This document shows positions 51,084 to 61,422 of a stretch of 64,000 bases of DNA, one piece after another. Under the pieces are notes generated by a model. It ran no database searches. It had not been told where the DNA came from and saw only the letters and a list, made by a program, of their open reading frames with translations. The DNA is from Mycobacterium sp. Z3061 (GTDB taxonomy: Bacteria; Actinomycetota; Actinomycetes; Mycobacteriales; Mycobacteriaceae). The translations under genes and the position numbers were made by a program. The stretch spans positions 1,116,001-1,180,000 of the forward strand of contig NZ_CP134062.1 in NCBI RefSeq assembly GCF_031583025.1, written 5' to 3'. Positions within the stretch are counted from its first letter, which is position 1; the number at the start of each line of letters is the position of its first letter.

Positions 51084-51773
51084 TCAGGGGGTGATCGTGG
51101 TCTGGTCGTCGATGACCGCCGTGGCGTCCATCAACGGCCCCGCCTCGGAGTCGAGCCCGTCGGCGTCGAGCTGGAGCACGAACAGACCGTTCGGCCCGGT
51201 GATCACCACCGTCTTCTGGGCCACCGTGCGCTTCTTGCCGTTCTTGGTGTAGGACCCGCCGAACTGCCACGCCGGGAAGCCGCCGAGGGTGGATTCTTTG
51301 CCGTTCGGGCTGCCGCCCTCGAATTCGGGCAGGTTCTTCAATTCACCGGGAGCGTATTCGAGGATTTTCTTCGGGTCGGCATTGCCTTCCAGCTTGGAGA
51401 CGATCGCCACGATCGTAGGTGCGTCGTTGGGGTCGGCCGGCGCGTCGAAGACGATGCCGCCGTAGGGCGCGCCCTGTCCTTCGGGAACGCTGTGCCAGCC
51501 GTTGGGCACCGGCAGGTTGATGGTCGGGGAGCCAGGGTCGCCGTGGTGCACCGGCACCTCTTTGAGGTTGGCTTCCCGGATGTAGTCGGCAATCGTCTTG
51601 TTCGCCTGCGCCCCCGGCGTTGCGCTGGTCGTGGTGGTCGAGGTGGCCGTCGACGTCGAGGTGGACGTGCTCGTCGACGTCGATGTCTTGACTTCAGTCT
51701 TGGTTTCGGAGTGGCAGCCAACCAGCGTCAGGCTCAGTGCCACCGTTGCGACTACTGCCGTCAGGTCCTTCAT
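51084..51773 (-). CDS. lpqN: Lipoprotein LpqN
   Basis: A protein of 229 residues. The lipobox is TLVGC (Cys20), followed by a Ser/Thr repeat linker of about 30 residues (STSTSTST) and one LpqN/LpqT domain (about residues 60-229) with INLPVPNGWHSVPE, APYGGIVFDAPADPNDAPTIVAI and AQKTVVITGPNGLFVLQLDADGLD. It closely matches M. tuberculosis Rv0583c (lpqN) from memory, and the next gene is Rv0584-like, so orthology is likely. LpqN is a surface lipoprotein with reported roles in cell-envelope functions. Confidence 0.93.
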   Translation of the reverse strand: MKDLTAVVATVALSLTLVGCHSETKTEVKTSTSTSTSTSTSTATSTTTTSATPGAQANKTIADYIREANLKEVPVHHGDPGSPTINLPVPNGWHSVPEGQGAPYGGIVFDAPADPNDAPTIVAIVSKLEGNADPKKILEYAPGELKNLPEFEGGSPNGKESTLGGFPAWQFGGSYTKNGKKRTVAQKTVVITGPNGLFVLQLDADGLDSEAGPLMDATAVIDDQTTITP

Positions 51774-51936
51774 CTATCGCATCTCCAGGAGTTGTGGCAC
51801 CGGTATCTGTGCCGGTGACGTCGCAGAAGAGACTAACCGAATTGCGTAATTGGTAGTCGGTATGTGTCAGATACGTTGGGTGGGTCGTTTGACTGAAAAG
51901 GCCACTGGAATACCGCGCGTGCAGTAAGAGACATCT

Positions 51937-54558
51937 ATGCGGTCCCGCAGGTCGCTGAGAGTCACCGTCGCCATTGTCGCGGCGCTGGCTCTCTTCGTGC
52001 CGTTCTTTCTGCTGTCGCCCACCGCCTATGACGGCGAACCCGCGGCGGTGACCAATCCGGTGGAACATGTCGACACTCTCGTGGGCACCGGTACCGGGGG
52101 CGACATCGTCGGTGAGATCAACAATTTCCCGGGTGCCACCGTCCCGTTCGGCATGGTGCAGTACTCACCGGACACCGTCCACAATTACGCCGGTTACGAC
52201 CACGCCAACGACCGTGCCACCGGATTCAGCATGACCCACGCCTCGGTCGGCTGTCCCGCCTTCGGCGACATCTCCATGCTGCCGACCACCAGTCCCGTCG
52301 GGTCACAGCCCTGGCGGGCGTGGGACCGAATCGCCCACGACAACACGGAGTCCGGTGTCCCGGGCTATTACACGGTGCAATTCCCCGATACCGGTGTCAA
52401 AGCCGAACTCACCGCCACGACCCGAACCGGGCTGGGCCGGTTCAGCTATCCGCGGGACAACCAGCCGGCGCTGCTGCACGTGCGCTCGGGTGCATCGCTG
52501 GCGGGCAACTCGCGCGCGGCCATTGCGCTCGGCGAGGACAACACCACGATCACCGGGTGGGCGACCAGCGGCTCGTTCTGCGACAAACAGAACACCTACA
52601 CGGTGTACTTCGCGATGGAGTTCAATCAGCCGTTCATCTCGTACGGGACCTGGGACGGCTATTCGGTGTATGACGGTGCCCGCCAGGCGAATTCGCCGTA
52701 CAGTGGCGGTTACGTGTTGTTTCCGGCGGGCGCCGTGCTCGAGGTGCGGACCGCCATCTCCTATGTGAGCATCGAGGGCGCACGGGCGAATCTGGCCGCC
52801 GAGCGCGGGACTTTCGACGGTGTCCGCGCCGCCGCGGCGAGCGCGTGGAACGATGTGCTGTCGCGGATCACGGTGTCCAGCCGCAGCCCCGGCGACGTGA
52901 CGACCTTCTACACCTGCCTGTACCGGTCGTTGTTGCATCCCAACACCTTCAACGACACCGACGGCCGCTTCATCGGGTTCGACAGCGCGATTCACACGGT
53001 GGCACCGGGGCGTACGCAGTACGCCAACTTCTCGGACTGGGACACCTACCGCAGCCTGGCCGCGCTGCAAGGACTGCTGTTCCCGAAGGAAGCCAGCGAC
53101 ATGGCTCAATCTCTGGTCACCGATGCGGAGCAGAGCGGGTCGCTGCCCCGCTGGGCGCTGGCGAATGCCGCGACGAGCCAGATGACCGGAGACAGCGTGG
53201 TCCCGCTGATCGTGGGCCTGTACATGTTCGGGGCCAAGGACTTTGACACCGCGGCGGCCCTGCGTTTCATGGTCAGCGGTGCGACCCGGGGTGGTGCCGG
53301 TGTTGACGGCTACGTCGAGCGACCGGGTATCGGCGCCTACCTGCAGCTGGGATATGTCCCACAACTCACCGAGTTCGGTCCCGGCGCCTCGATCACTCTG
53401 GAGTGGTCCATCGATGACTTCGCCATCTCCCGATTCGCCGCCGCACTGGGTGAGGACGGGACCGCGGCCGAATTCCAGAACCGGGCACAGTACTGGCAGA
53501 ACCTGTTCAATCCCACCACCGGTTACATCTCACCGCGCAGCCCCAGCGGCCTCTTCCGCGACGGCCCCGGGTTCCGGGAATCCACCTCGGCTTTCGGTCA
53601 GCCCGGTTACGACGAGGGCAACGCCGAGCAGTATCTCTGGCTGGTGCCGCAGAACGTGGCCGGCCTGGTGACCGCCCTCGGTGGGCGCAAGGCGGCCGCG
53701 GCGCGCCTGGACCGATTCACCAAACGCCTCAACGAGGGTCCCAACGAGCCCTACCTGTGGGCCGGTAACGAACCGTGCTTCGGCGTGCCGTGGCTGTACA
53801 ACTACATCGGTGAGCCGTGGCGGGCGCAGCGCACCGTCGACCGCGTCCGTGGGCTCTTCGGCCCGACGCCGGACGGCGCACCGGGCAACGACGATCTCGG
53901 CGCGATGTCCAGCTGGTACGTCTGGGCCGCACTCGGGATGTACCCGGTCACCCCGGGCACCGCACTGCTCAGCATCAACACCCCATTGTTCGATCGCGCC
54001 GTCATCGCCTTGCCGACTGGACAGTCCATCAGGGTCACCGCGCCGGGCGCCTCGGGTTTCAACCGCTTGAAATACATCAGGGCCCTGCGCGTCAACGGCG
54101 AACCGAGCGACCGGACATACCTTCCCGAGACTTTGATCCGTACCGGCGGTGATCTCACCTTCTCACTCGGGTCGCGGCCGGACAGCTGGGGTACCGGCCC
54201 GTCCTCGGCACCACCGTCGTTCGGCGCGGGTAGTGCGGCGGTGACCGTCAACGTCGCGCGCCCGGTCGTCACGATCACACCCGGGACGACAGGCACGGTG
54301 AGGCTGGACGCCCAGCGGATGATCGACGGGCCCCGCGACTACACGGTCACGGGCACGTCCTACGCGCCGGGAATCACGGTCAAACCGGCCTCCGGCCCCT
54401 TCGATGACGAGGGGGCCGCGAAGGTGGACGTCGCGATCACGGTGGCGAAGTCCGTATCCGAGGGTTACTACCAGGTGTATCTGACCACGACCGTCGCCGG
54501 GAGCAGTAGATATCTGACGATCATGGTCGACGTCGCGGGGGCGGAGTCCGCCGAATGA
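51937..54558 (+). CDS. Secreted GH92 alpha-1,2-mannosidase
   Basis: A protein of 873 residues. The signal peptide or N-terminal anchor covers about residues 1-35 ([21 protein letters not shown]). The glycoside hydrolase family 92 domain begins [31 protein letters not shown]. Its C-terminal part has the signature [25 protein letters not shown], with the acid/base region around [12 protein letters not shown]. An extra about 100-residue beta domain ends the protein. It corresponds to M. tuberculosis Rv0584. It would cleave alpha-1,2-linked mannose, possibly from glycoproteins, lipomannan or host glycans, outside the membrane. Divergent from lpqN, with 163 bp between the starts. Confidence 0.94.
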   Translation: MRSRRSLRVTVAIVAALALFVPFFLLSPTAYDGEPAAVTNPVEHVDTLVGTGTGGDIVGEINNFPGATVPFGMVQYSPDTVHNYAGYDHANDRATGFSMTHASVGCPAFGDISMLPTTSPVGSQPWRAWDRIAHDNTESGVPGYYTVQFPDTGVKAELTATTRTGLGRFSYPRDNQPALLHVRSGASLAGNSRAAIALGEDNTTITGWATSGSFCDKQNTYTVYFAMEFNQPFISYGTWDGYSVYDGARQANSPYSGGYVLFPAGAVLEVRTAISYVSIEGARANLAAERGTFDGVRAAAASAWNDVLSRITVSSRSPGDVTTFYTCLYRSLLHPNTFNDTDGRFIGFDSAIHTVAPGRTQYANFSDWDTYRSLAALQGLLFPKEASDMAQSLVTDAEQSGSLPRWALANAATSQMTGDSVVPLIVGLYMFGAKDFDTAAALRFMVSGATRGGAGVDGYVERPGIGAYLQLGYVPQLTEFGPGASITLEWSIDDFAISRFAAALGEDGTAAEFQNRAQYWQNLFNPTTGYISPRSPSGLFRDGPGFRESTSAFGQPGYDEGNAEQYLWLVPQNVAGLVTALGGRKAAAARLDRFTKRLNEGPNEPYLWAGNEPCFGVPWLYNYIGEPWRAQRTVDRVRGLFGPTPDGAPGNDDLGAMSSWYVWAALGMYPVTPGTALLSINTPLFDRAVIALPTGQSIRVTAPGASGFNRLKYIRALRVNGEPSDRTYLPETLIRTGGDLTFSLGSRPDSWGTGPSSAPPSFGAGSAAVTVNVARPVVTITPGTTGTVRLDAQRMIDGPRDYTVTGTSYAPGITVKPASGPFDDEGAAKVDVAITVAKSVSEGYYQVYLTTTVAGSSRYLTIMVDVAGAESAE

Positions 54559-54567
54559 GTCTGGTGC

Positions 54568-56943
54568 TCAGATCATCTCGTTCTTGGTGAGCCACCGCAT
54601 CACCGGCCACCCGACGAACACCGGGAGCCAGCAGGTGAGCACCCGGTACAGCAGCACCGAGGGCACCCCGATGGCGGCGGGCACGCCGAAGGCGGCGAGC
54701 CCACCGATGAGCGCGGCTTCCACGGCGCCGACCCCGCCGGGCGTCGGAGCCGCCGAAGCCAGCGTTCCACCGACCATCGTCACGACCGTCACGGTGACGA
54801 ACGTCGTCCCGCCGCCGAACGCTTCGACACTTGCCCACAACGCCAGCGCCGCGCCCAAAGTTGTTCCGGCGGCACCCAATACGATCAGCCCGAGTCGCTT
54901 GGGCTCCCGAGCCAGATCGGTGAGGTCGCGGGTCACCTCGCCGACCTTCGGCCGCAGTTCGGTTGCCAGCCAACGTCTCAGGTTCGGCACCAACAAGAAG
55001 GTGCCGATGATGCCCAGCGCCACACCGGCGATCAGGTACAGCACCGTGGCGTTGGGGACGAAGTGCGAGAGGTCGGTCGATGTCCCGGCCACCGCGCTGA
55101 ACAGGATCAGCAACGCCAGGTGCACGATCACCTGCACCGACTGTTGCAGCGCCACCGCCGCGGTGGCACGCAGCGCGGTCAGCCCGCCCTTCTGCAGGAA
55201 CCGGGTACTCAACGCCAGGCCGCCGACGCCGGCCGGCGTTGTGGTTGCCGCAAACGTATTGGCCACCTGCATGATTGACAGCTTCCAGAAGCTCACCGCG
55301 CCGTCGGCGCAGGCCCACAGCGCCCCGGCCGCACCGACGTAGGTCAGCGCCGACACCGACAGTCCCAGCAGGGCCCACCACCAGTTCGCCGTCCGGAGTT
55401 CGTGGAAGAAGGTCGGCACGGTGCTGATGAAGGGGTAGGCGACATAGACCAGAGCGCCGATCAACACCAGTTGGATGAACTGGCTGCGGCTGAACCGGGT
55501 GATGGTCTCGGTTTCGATTTCGTCGGCACCGGTCTGGCGCTTCACCTCGGCCCGCGCGTCGGCCATCACCGCTTTGGGGTTGGCCACCGATTGCCGGATA
55601 CGTTTGGGCACAGCGGCTTTGGTCAGCCTACGAGAGGCGGTCAGGATGGTGTCTTTGCCGAAGGCCGAGATCGCCGCGCCGACCGCGGACTCCGCGTCAT
55701 ACAGCGCCGACGTCGTAACCAGGAGCTGGGCGATGTCGGACTGCAGTTGGGCATCGGTAGCGCCGTACTCAGCGGCGCCGAACCCGCCGAAGAGCACCTT
55801 GCCGTCGGCGACCGTGATCTCGTTGCAGCGCAGGTCGCCGTGCGAGATCTGGTGGTCGTAAAGGACGTGCAGGGATTCCCAGACACTGGTGACGGGTGTG
55901 TCGTTGGCGCATTCGTCGAGCGGAATGCCCTGCACGGGTTGGTGCGCGTACATCGTCCAGCCGCGATCCAGGGCGGCCAGCGCGATCGTGGAGGTGTTGG
56001 CGACACCGGTGTCAGCGATGGCGATCGCCATCAGCGCGCGATGCTCGACGGCGCGGCGCAGGGAGGTTTGCAGGGGTGCGGTCTCCGAACCGCGCAGCCG
56101 CAATTTCCACCACACTTGGCGCAGCGCGCCGCCGCTGCGCTGATGCGGGCCGTACAACTCGACTGCCGCGCGCGCAGAGGGTTCGGTCGACTCGGCCGAC
56201 AACACCAGCGGTCCGGGTCCGCCCGGGCGTATAACCAGGAGCCGCGACACCAGAAATCCGCGCCTGGCCATGGCGCGGACCGCGCCGTCCAGTGGCACCT
56301 CGAGCGCGGGCGTGCCCACCACCAGCACGACGAAAGCGCCGACGAACCAGCCCACCGAGAGTCCCACCACCGCGCGGGCCGGCACGATCGCACTCACCAC
56401 GAGGTGGATTGGCACGAACGCCAGGAGCAATGCCCACCACCAGTGCCGCCAGCGCGCCGGGAGCCAGGGGCCGGACACGGTCAGCACCGCCGCGAGCATC
56501 GCGATCCAGCGCGGGTCATCGAGAAACTGGGCCGGCACGGTGGTGAGCTTGTCGTTCAGGTCGAAGTGCCACCTCGGCGCCGCGATGCGGTTGCTGCTGA
56601 TCGACAACGGGAGAACCGCCATCAGTGCGGCGGCCCCGTACGCGCCCAGGAGCTTCCACTGCCGGGACAGGATCAAGCCGATCAGGATCACGAACGGCAG
56701 CGCCAGGATCGCGATGCCGTACACCAGGTACACCAGATCGGACTGGGTCGGGGTGAGGACCCCGACGATCTCTGAGATCGACTTCTCCAGCGCGACCCAG
56801 CGAGGACGGGTGATCAGGGAGCTGGTCACCACCGCCACGAGCGCGACGGCGGCCAGGGCGAGCCGGATGATGTCGTTGGTGCGGCGGGTCAGCGGTTGCA
56901 GCAGGCTGCCGGACACGGTGATGTCGCGGCCGTCAACTCGCAT
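54568..56943 (-). CDS. Membrane protein: kinase-like domain fused to LPG-synthase-type transmembrane domain
   Basis: A protein of 791 residues matching Rv0585c by position and layout. About six membrane segments at residues 25-215, then a cytoplasmic domain (about 230-460) that looks like a protein or APH-type kinase: HGDLRCN (368-374) resembles the catalytic loop, but the metal-binding DFG/DWG is replaced by GGFG (386-389). Next is an LPG_synthase_TM/UPF0104 domain (about 480-791) with eight or so helices, including ATTTPAGVGGLALSTRFLQKGG and APTPGGVGAVEAALIGG. It probably moves or senses a lipid; the missing aspartate suggests a pseudokinase. It converges on the GH92 gene, 9 bp apart. Confidence 0.87.
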   Translation of the reverse strand: MRVDGRDITVSGSLLQPLTRRTNDIIRLALAAVALVAVVTSSLITRPRWVALEKSISEIVGVLTPTQSDLVYLVYGIAILALPFVILIGLILSRQWKLLGAYGAAALMAVLPLSISSNRIAAPRWHFDLNDKLTTVPAQFLDDPRWIAMLAAVLTVSGPWLPARWRHWWWALLLAFVPIHLVVSAIVPARAVVGLSVGWFVGAFVVLVVGTPALEVPLDGAVRAMARRGFLVSRLLVIRPGGPGPLVLSAESTEPSARAAVELYGPHQRSGGALRQVWWKLRLRGSETAPLQTSLRRAVEHRALMAIAIADTGVANTSTIALAALDRGWTMYAHQPVQGIPLDECANDTPVTSVWESLHVLYDHQISHGDLRCNEITVADGKVLFGGFGAAEYGATDAQLQSDIAQLLVTTSALYDAESAVGAAISAFGKDTILTASRRLTKAAVPKRIRQSVANPKAVMADARAEVKRQTGADEIETETITRFSRSQFIQLVLIGALVYVAYPFISTVPTFFHELRTANWWWALLGLSVSALTYVGAAGALWACADGAVSFWKLSIMQVANTFAATTTPAGVGGLALSTRFLQKGGLTALRATAAVALQQSVQVIVHLALLILFSAVAGTSTDLSHFVPNATVLYLIAGVALGIIGTFLLVPNLRRWLATELRPKVGEVTRDLTDLAREPKRLGLIVLGAAGTTLGAALALWASVEAFGGGTTFVTVTVVTMVGGTLASAAPTPGGVGAVEAALIGGLAAFGVPAAIGVPSVLLYRVLTCWLPVFVGWPVMRWLTKNEMI

Positions 56944-57088
56944 GTGCAGGGGTCCTTTGAGGTCCTTGTGATCCGTCTTCCGAATTGCCGCTGTCGTCTG
57001 TTCTACGACAACTTAACGTGCCGGCCGGTTCACATCCTGCTCACGTAGTGTCGGCACAGTCGTGTGTTGGGGAGTAGGAGGATTGGGC

Positions 57089-58036
57089 GTGGTGCGGACC
57101 GAGAACGACACCTGGGAGATCACCGAGAGTGTGGGGGCGACGGCGCTGGGCGTTGCCGCGGGCCGGGCGGCGGAGACCGAGAGCGACAATCCGCTGATCA
57201 GCGACCCGTACGCGCGGATTTTTCTGGACGTGGTCGGCGACGGAATCTGGAACTGGTTTGCCACGCCGGACCTGCCCGACGAGCTGCTCGAAGCGGAGCC
57301 GCAGCTGCCCGAGCAGATGCAGTCGATGGTGAACTACATGGCCTGCCGGACGGCTTTCTTCGACACGTTCTTCCTGGACGCGGCCCGCGCCGGCGTGAGC
57401 CAGATCGTGATCCTGGCGTCGGGCCTGGATTCGCGGGCGTGGCGGTTGCCCTGGCCGGACGGTACGACCGTCTACGAACTCGACCAGACCAAGGTGCTGG
57501 AATTCAAATCCTCAACGCTGGCCGAGCACGGGGCAGAGCCGACGTGCACTCGCGTCGCCGTCGCGGTGGACCTGCGCCACGATTGGCCGGCGGCATTGCA
57601 GCAGGCTGGATTCGATCCTTCCGCCCCGAGCGCCTGGTCGGTCGAAGGGCTACTGCCGTACCTGCCGGCCGCCGCCCATGAGTTGTTGTTCGAACGAATC
57701 CAGGGCCTTGCCGCACCCGGCAGCCGGATAGCCGTGGAGGCGCCGGGACCGGATTGGATGGATGAAGGTGTGCGGGCGCGGCGGCGTGAGCGGATGGACC
57801 GGCTGCGCGCGGTGATGGCCAACGTCGAACCGGACCGCGAGATGCCGCGGACCGACGAGCTGTGGTACTTCGAGGAACGCGAAGATGTAGGTGAATGGTT
57901 GCGCAGGCACGGCTGGGACGCGACGGTGACGCCGTCCCCCCAGTTGATGGCCGGCTACGGACGTGGTGTGCCCGAAGGGGTGGAGGACACCTCGCCGCGT
58001 ACCCAGTTCGTGTCAGCGGTGCGTTCGGCTAACTGA
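57089..58036 (+). CDS. Class I SAM-dependent methyltransferase, TIGR00027 family
   Basis: A protein of 315 residues from the GTG at 57089 (AGGAGG 7 nt upstream). It has the family marks [60 protein letters not shown] and [10 protein letters not shown]. The family is expanded in mycobacteria and belongs with leucine carboxyl methyltransferase-like folds; some members O-methylate glycolipids or polyketides, but most have no known substrate. It overlaps the convergent amidohydrolase gene by 8 bp. Confidence 0.92.
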   Translation: MVRTENDTWEITESVGATALGVAAGRAAETESDNPLISDPYARIFLDVVGDGIWNWFATPDLPDELLEAEPQLPEQMQSMVNYMACRTAFFDTFFLDAARAGVSQIVILASGLDSRAWRLPWPDGTTVYELDQTKVLEFKSSTLAEHGAEPTCTRVAVAVDLRHDWPAALQQAGFDPSAPSAWSVEGLLPYLPAAAHELLFERIQGLAAPGSRIAVEAPGPDWMDEGVRARRRERMDRLRAVMANVEPDREMPRTDELWYFEEREDVGEWLRRHGWDATVTPSPQLMAGYGRGVPEGVEDTSPRTQFVSAVRSAN

Positions 58037-59288
58037 CTGTTCCCTTCACGAGCCGGCCGTCCTTGATGATCGCGGTGAACGCCTCGTCCGGCCGGGCGAT
58101 CAGCGAGATGTCGGCCACCGGGTCGCCGTCGACGAGGATCAGGTCTGCCAGAGCGCCCTCGGCGACCACGCCCAGTCGCCCCGGATAGGGGTTGCGCGGC
58201 CCGGACATGGCGAGCAGTTCGGCGTTTCGGACGGTGGCCTGCTGCAGCACTTCGGTGGGAGTGAACCAGCGGGTGAGCTTGGCCAGCTGGGCGCCCTGAC
58301 GTTTGGCGAGTGCGGCGTCGAACAACGTGTCCGTGCCGAACGCGACCTTGACGTTGTGCTTGATGGCCAGCTCGTAGGCGGTGTCGGTGCCGGTGACCAT
58401 CTGCTGGAACTTGGGCACATTGCCGGGCGGCACCGTCACGGCGTCTTCATCGTCGAGAAAGGGTTGCAGGCACCACCACACGTCCTTCTCGGCCAGGAGC
58501 GCAGCCGTCTGGTCGTCGATGAGATGCCCGTGTTCGACGCAACGGACGCCGGCGGCCACCGCGGTGCGGATCGCCCGGGGCGTGTAGGCGTGCACGGTGA
58601 CGTACGTGCCCCAGTTCTCCGCGGCCTCCACCGCGGCGCGCATCTCGGCCTCGGTGAACTGCGAGACATCGAGCGGGTCGTATGCGGAGGCAACGCCTCC
58701 GCCGGCCATCAGCTTGAGTTGTGAGGCGCCCCGGCGGAGCATCTCGCGCGCGCCGCGCAACACTTCGGCTTCGCCGTCGGCGATCACGGCTGCCCCGATG
58801 ATCTCGATGTAGCTGAGGTGGCCGCAGATGCCGCGGGGTACCTCGTGCGGCATCCGGAAGTCGCCGTGCCCACCGGTCTGCGAGATGAAGCCACCCGCCG
58901 GGTAGATGCGCGGGCCGAGAATCGTGCCGTCGTCGATCGCCTGCTTGATGCCGAATACCGGGCCACCGAGGTCGCGGACGGTGGTGAAGCCGCGCAGCAA
59001 GGTCTCCTCGGCGCTGACCACAGCCCGGGCGAAAACGTAACCGAGCTCGCTGACCTGAGCCACCAGCGCCGAGATGGTGGTGAACATCGCGTGCCAGTGC
59101 GCGTCGATCAGGCCGGGCATCAAGGTCTTGCCGGTGCCGTCGATCTTCGGGCCGGTGGCGTCGCCGTCGGGTGGCGTGATCGACTCGATGAGGTTGTCTC
59201 TCAGAGTGACGTCCTGCGGCCCGGTGATCCGGCCCTCGATGCTGTCGAAGATGTTGACGTTCGAGATGCGGAGCGCGTCGGTAGTCAT
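58029..59288 (-). CDS. Amidohydrolase (prolidase/imidazolonepropionase-like)
   Basis: A metal-dependent TIM-barrel hydrolase of 419 residues. Metal ligands are His64 and His66 (DAHWH), the carboxylated-lysine candidate in LKLMAGGG, the His in VTVHAYTP, the His in EHGHL, and the catalytic Asp in FGTDT. The N- and C-terminal strands form the composite urease-like small domain. Related enzymes cleave Xaa-Pro dipeptides or cyclic amides; the substrate is unknown. GGATGAG lies just before the ATG. Confidence 0.9.
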   Translation of the reverse strand: MTTDALRISNVNIFDSIEGRITGPQDVTLRDNLIESITPPDGDATGPKIDGTGKTLMPGLIDAHWHAMFTTISALVAQVSELGYVFARAVVSAEETLLRGFTTVRDLGGPVFGIKQAIDDGTILGPRIYPAGGFISQTGGHGDFRMPHEVPRGICGHLSYIEIIGAAVIADGEAEVLRGAREMLRRGASQLKLMAGGGVASAYDPLDVSQFTEAEMRAAVEAAENWGTYVTVHAYTPRAIRTAVAAGVRCVEHGHLIDDQTAALLAEKDVWWCLQPFLDDEDAVTVPPGNVPKFQQMVTGTDTAYELAIKHNVKVAFGTDTLFDAALAKRQGAQLAKLTRWFTPTEVLQQATVRNAELLAMSGPRNPYPGRLGVVAEGALADLILVDGDPVADISLIARPDEAFTAIIKDGRLVKGTVS

Positions 59289-59954
59289 CTCATCCAGTGT
59301 CGCCCAGGGCGGGGCGGGTGGACGCGCGGGCTGCGGTGTGTCGGCCGTACACCATCAGCTGAGCCGTACGTGTTCGTCGCATGACAGACGTTTAAATCCA
59401 CGTCAAGACAAATCATTCGCAGGATATCGAAAACCATTGTGGCCACTACTTTTTGATGGTATTCGTTGTCGAACCTGCTACGGACATCAGGCCCCGAGAT
59501 GCAATTCGATTCGCCTTTACGGGCCATGAAATAGGTGAGCTGATGTGTTGCTTTTTCGACCCCGGATTTCTCGGTATGGTGAGCCTGCGATATCAACCTT
59601 TCCGCAGTGTGATCGGTTGGTGGAACGGGCATCGGCACGACCATTCGTCTGGATTTCGACATCGGCCCACACCATGCGGCCCGCCGGTACCAAAGACGGC
59701 TTTAAGTGAGGCGCTGGGTGTCGTTGACAAACGGGACATCACGCCCCGCCGCGGAAAATGATCAGGCGGCCTTTGTAGCGGCCATTGTAGCGGCCATTGT
59801 AGACGCGGACTCGGCGCCACGATGCCCGTCGAATTCGAACGTGTTGTCGTGAAACGCGGCAACTGAAAGTAGGTCTGACATCGCAAACGCGACAACCGGA
59901 CGGGTCGCCACCAATGCGATTCGCCGAGGATTCGACCGCGGATTCACAGAGAGC
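59289..59954. other. Intergenic region without a supported gene
   Basis: A 666-bp gap. Part of it (about 59385-59560) is clearly richer in A+T than the rest of the window and contains no recognisable protein. Open frames exist on both strands (59453-59761 plus, 59285-59662 minus), but neither has a ribosome site, motif or family resemblance I trust. It also holds a 12-bp tandem repeat at 59773-59802. Possibly a decayed or recently inserted segment; the promoter of the methyltransferase at 59955 should lie at its right end. Confidence 0.5.
59773..59802. repeat. 12-bp tandem repeat
   Basis: TTGTAGCGGCCA occurs twice in tandem, followed by a half copy (TTGTAG); about 2.5 units. It is intergenic, about 150 bp upstream of the methyltransferase start. 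Confidence 0.8.
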
Positions 59955-61334
59955 ATGACGCGGGACTTCTACGACTCGGAGGACGCCACGTATCGCACGT
60001 TCTGGGATCCCGATGGAAGCTTGCACTGGGGCATCTTCGAGGACCACAGCACCGGCTTCCTCGCCGGCTGCCAGCGGTGGAACGAGGAGATGCTGCTCGC
60101 CGCCGGGATCGGGCCGACATCGCATGTGCTCGACCTTGGTTGTGGCAACGGGTCCGTCGCCGCCTGGCTGGCGCGAGAAACCGGCGCGGCCGTTACTGGG
60201 ATCGACCTGAGCGCCGTCCGGATCACCAGCGCCCGCGGCCTTGCCGCGGAGAATCCGGACTTGCGCCTCGCATTCACCATCGGGTCAGCGGCGGCGCTGC
60301 CGTTCGACGACGGCGCGTTCACCCACGTCTTGAGCCAAGCCGCTCTCTACCACGTACACGCACGCGAGACGGCGATCGGCGAGGCGATGCGGGTGCTCGA
60401 ACCCGGCGGCATCTTCGCTTTCGACGATCTGGTGACGCCCGTCCGACCGGTGAGTAGGCTCGCGCGCGAGGTGGTCTACGACCGGCTTCTGTTCGAGCCC
60501 ACGTTCTCGGTCGACGACTACGTCGACGCCCTCGCACGGCACGGCTTCGTCGTCTACGAAACCCGTGATCTGAGCTCGCATCTCGCCCGCAGCTATGAAC
60601 TCTTGTCGGACCGTGCGCAGCACTTGTGCCCAAGCCTGGCGAGAGCCTACCGGCGAATCCCTGAAGTAGTGCAAAGCGGGAACGTGGGCTGGAGTTTCTT
60701 CCTCTGTCAGAAGGTCGTCGGCAAGCTCGCGTGGATTTACCAGCCGGACCGATGGCTGAGCCTGGAGCAGAGGTACGACGCTTGGGCCCCGAGCTACGAC
60801 GCTGACCTTGGCAACAGCTATCTCGAGAATCCTCGCCGCGCCGCTGCGCTGCTGTCCCGTTGCCTGCCTGCGGGCGCCGGCCCGCTACTCGATGCGGGGG
60901 CCGGCACCGGACTCGTCGGCGAGGAGCTGCGCAGGCTCGGGCATACCGATCTGACCGCGCTCGACAGATCCGGGGGGATGCTCGCGCATGCGCAGGCCAA
61001 GGGGGTATACCGCTGGCTGGTGCACGGGACACTGGCCGAGGCGCCGAGCCTGTTTCCCGAACGGTATTTCTCTGCCGTCGTCGCAGTGGGGGTATTCACC
61101 TTCGCGCACGCAGAAGCCACCGATCTCGCCGCGCTGGATCGGATTCTCGAGCCGGGTGGGTTTCTCGTCATAGCCGTCAGCGCCGATTACCTCTCTCGAT
61201 GCCGCGCGCTGAGCAACACGCTCGGCGATCTCGGGTACGAAGTCGTCGGACGCGACTCGTACGACATCTTCGACGGCGAGCCCATGAACGTCTTGGCCTA
61301 CCAGAAGCCCAACCCGATCGTGGGGGTCGCCTGA
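59955..61334 (+). CDS. Tandem two-domain SAM methyltransferase
   Basis: A protein of 459 residues with two class I methyltransferase domains in tandem. Domain 1 has VLDLGCGNG (58-66) with DLS as the acidic ribose-binding residue and FTHVLSQAALYHV. Domain 2 begins RYDAWAPSYDADLG with LLDAGAGTG (311-319), LTALDRSGGML and AVVAVGVFTFAH. Domain 1 resembles glycine/sarcosine- or phosphoethanolamine-type small-molecule enzymes; domain 2 resembles the WBSCR27-like group. Both SAM sites look intact, so it may methylate twice or two substrates. AGAGAG precedes the ATG. Confidence 0.87.
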   Translation: MTRDFYDSEDATYRTFWDPDGSLHWGIFEDHSTGFLAGCQRWNEEMLLAAGIGPTSHVLDLGCGNGSVAAWLARETGAAVTGIDLSAVRITSARGLAAENPDLRLAFTIGSAAALPFDDGAFTHVLSQAALYHVHARETAIGEAMRVLEPGGIFAFDDLVTPVRPVSRLAREVVYDRLLFEPTFSVDDYVDALARHGFVVYETRDLSSHLARSYELLSDRAQHLCPSLARAYRRIPEVVQSGNVGWSFFLCQKVVGKLAWIYQPDRWLSLEQRYDAWAPSYDADLGNSYLENPRRAAALLSRCLPAGAGPLLDAGAGTGLVGEELRRLGHTDLTALDRSGGMLAHAQAKGVYRWLVHGTLAEAPSLFPERYFSAVVAVGVFTFAHAEATDLAALDRILEPGGFLVIAVSADYLSRCRALSNTLGDLGYEVVGRDSYDIFDGEPMNVLAYQKPNPIVGVA

Positions 61335-61382
61335 TGGGTTCGCGTCACGCTTTGCGGGCGCCACTAGGGCAGCATCGCCGAA

Positions 61383-61408
61383 GGCACGGGCCGACCGGCT
61401 GGTCCGTG
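61383..61408. terminator. Hairpin between convergent genes
   Basis: GCACGGGCC (61383-61391) and GGTCCGTGC (61400-61408) pair over 9 bp (one G-T wobble) around an 8-nt loop, between the methyltransferase stop and the convergent membrane-protein stop. There is no T-tract on either side, so it is a weak bidirectional terminator candidate. Confidence 0.4.
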
Positions 61409-61422
61409 CGGTGGGCATGCGC

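Noticed and set aside
57012..57054. GTGCCG/CGGCAC inverted repeat upstream of the TIGR00027 methyltransferase
   Set aside because: Only 6 bp with a long spacer, expected by chance in this high-GC sequence.
59285..59662. Possible 125-codon minus-strand gene
   Set aside because: Overlaps the end of the amidohydrolase promoter region, lacks a ribosome site and motifs, and its C-terminal part reads through the antisense of repeated simple sequence.
59453..59761. Possible 102-codon gene in the A+T-rich gap
   Set aside because: No Shine-Dalgarno, no recognisable family, and composition unlike a mycobacterial gene; kept only as part of the intergenic description.
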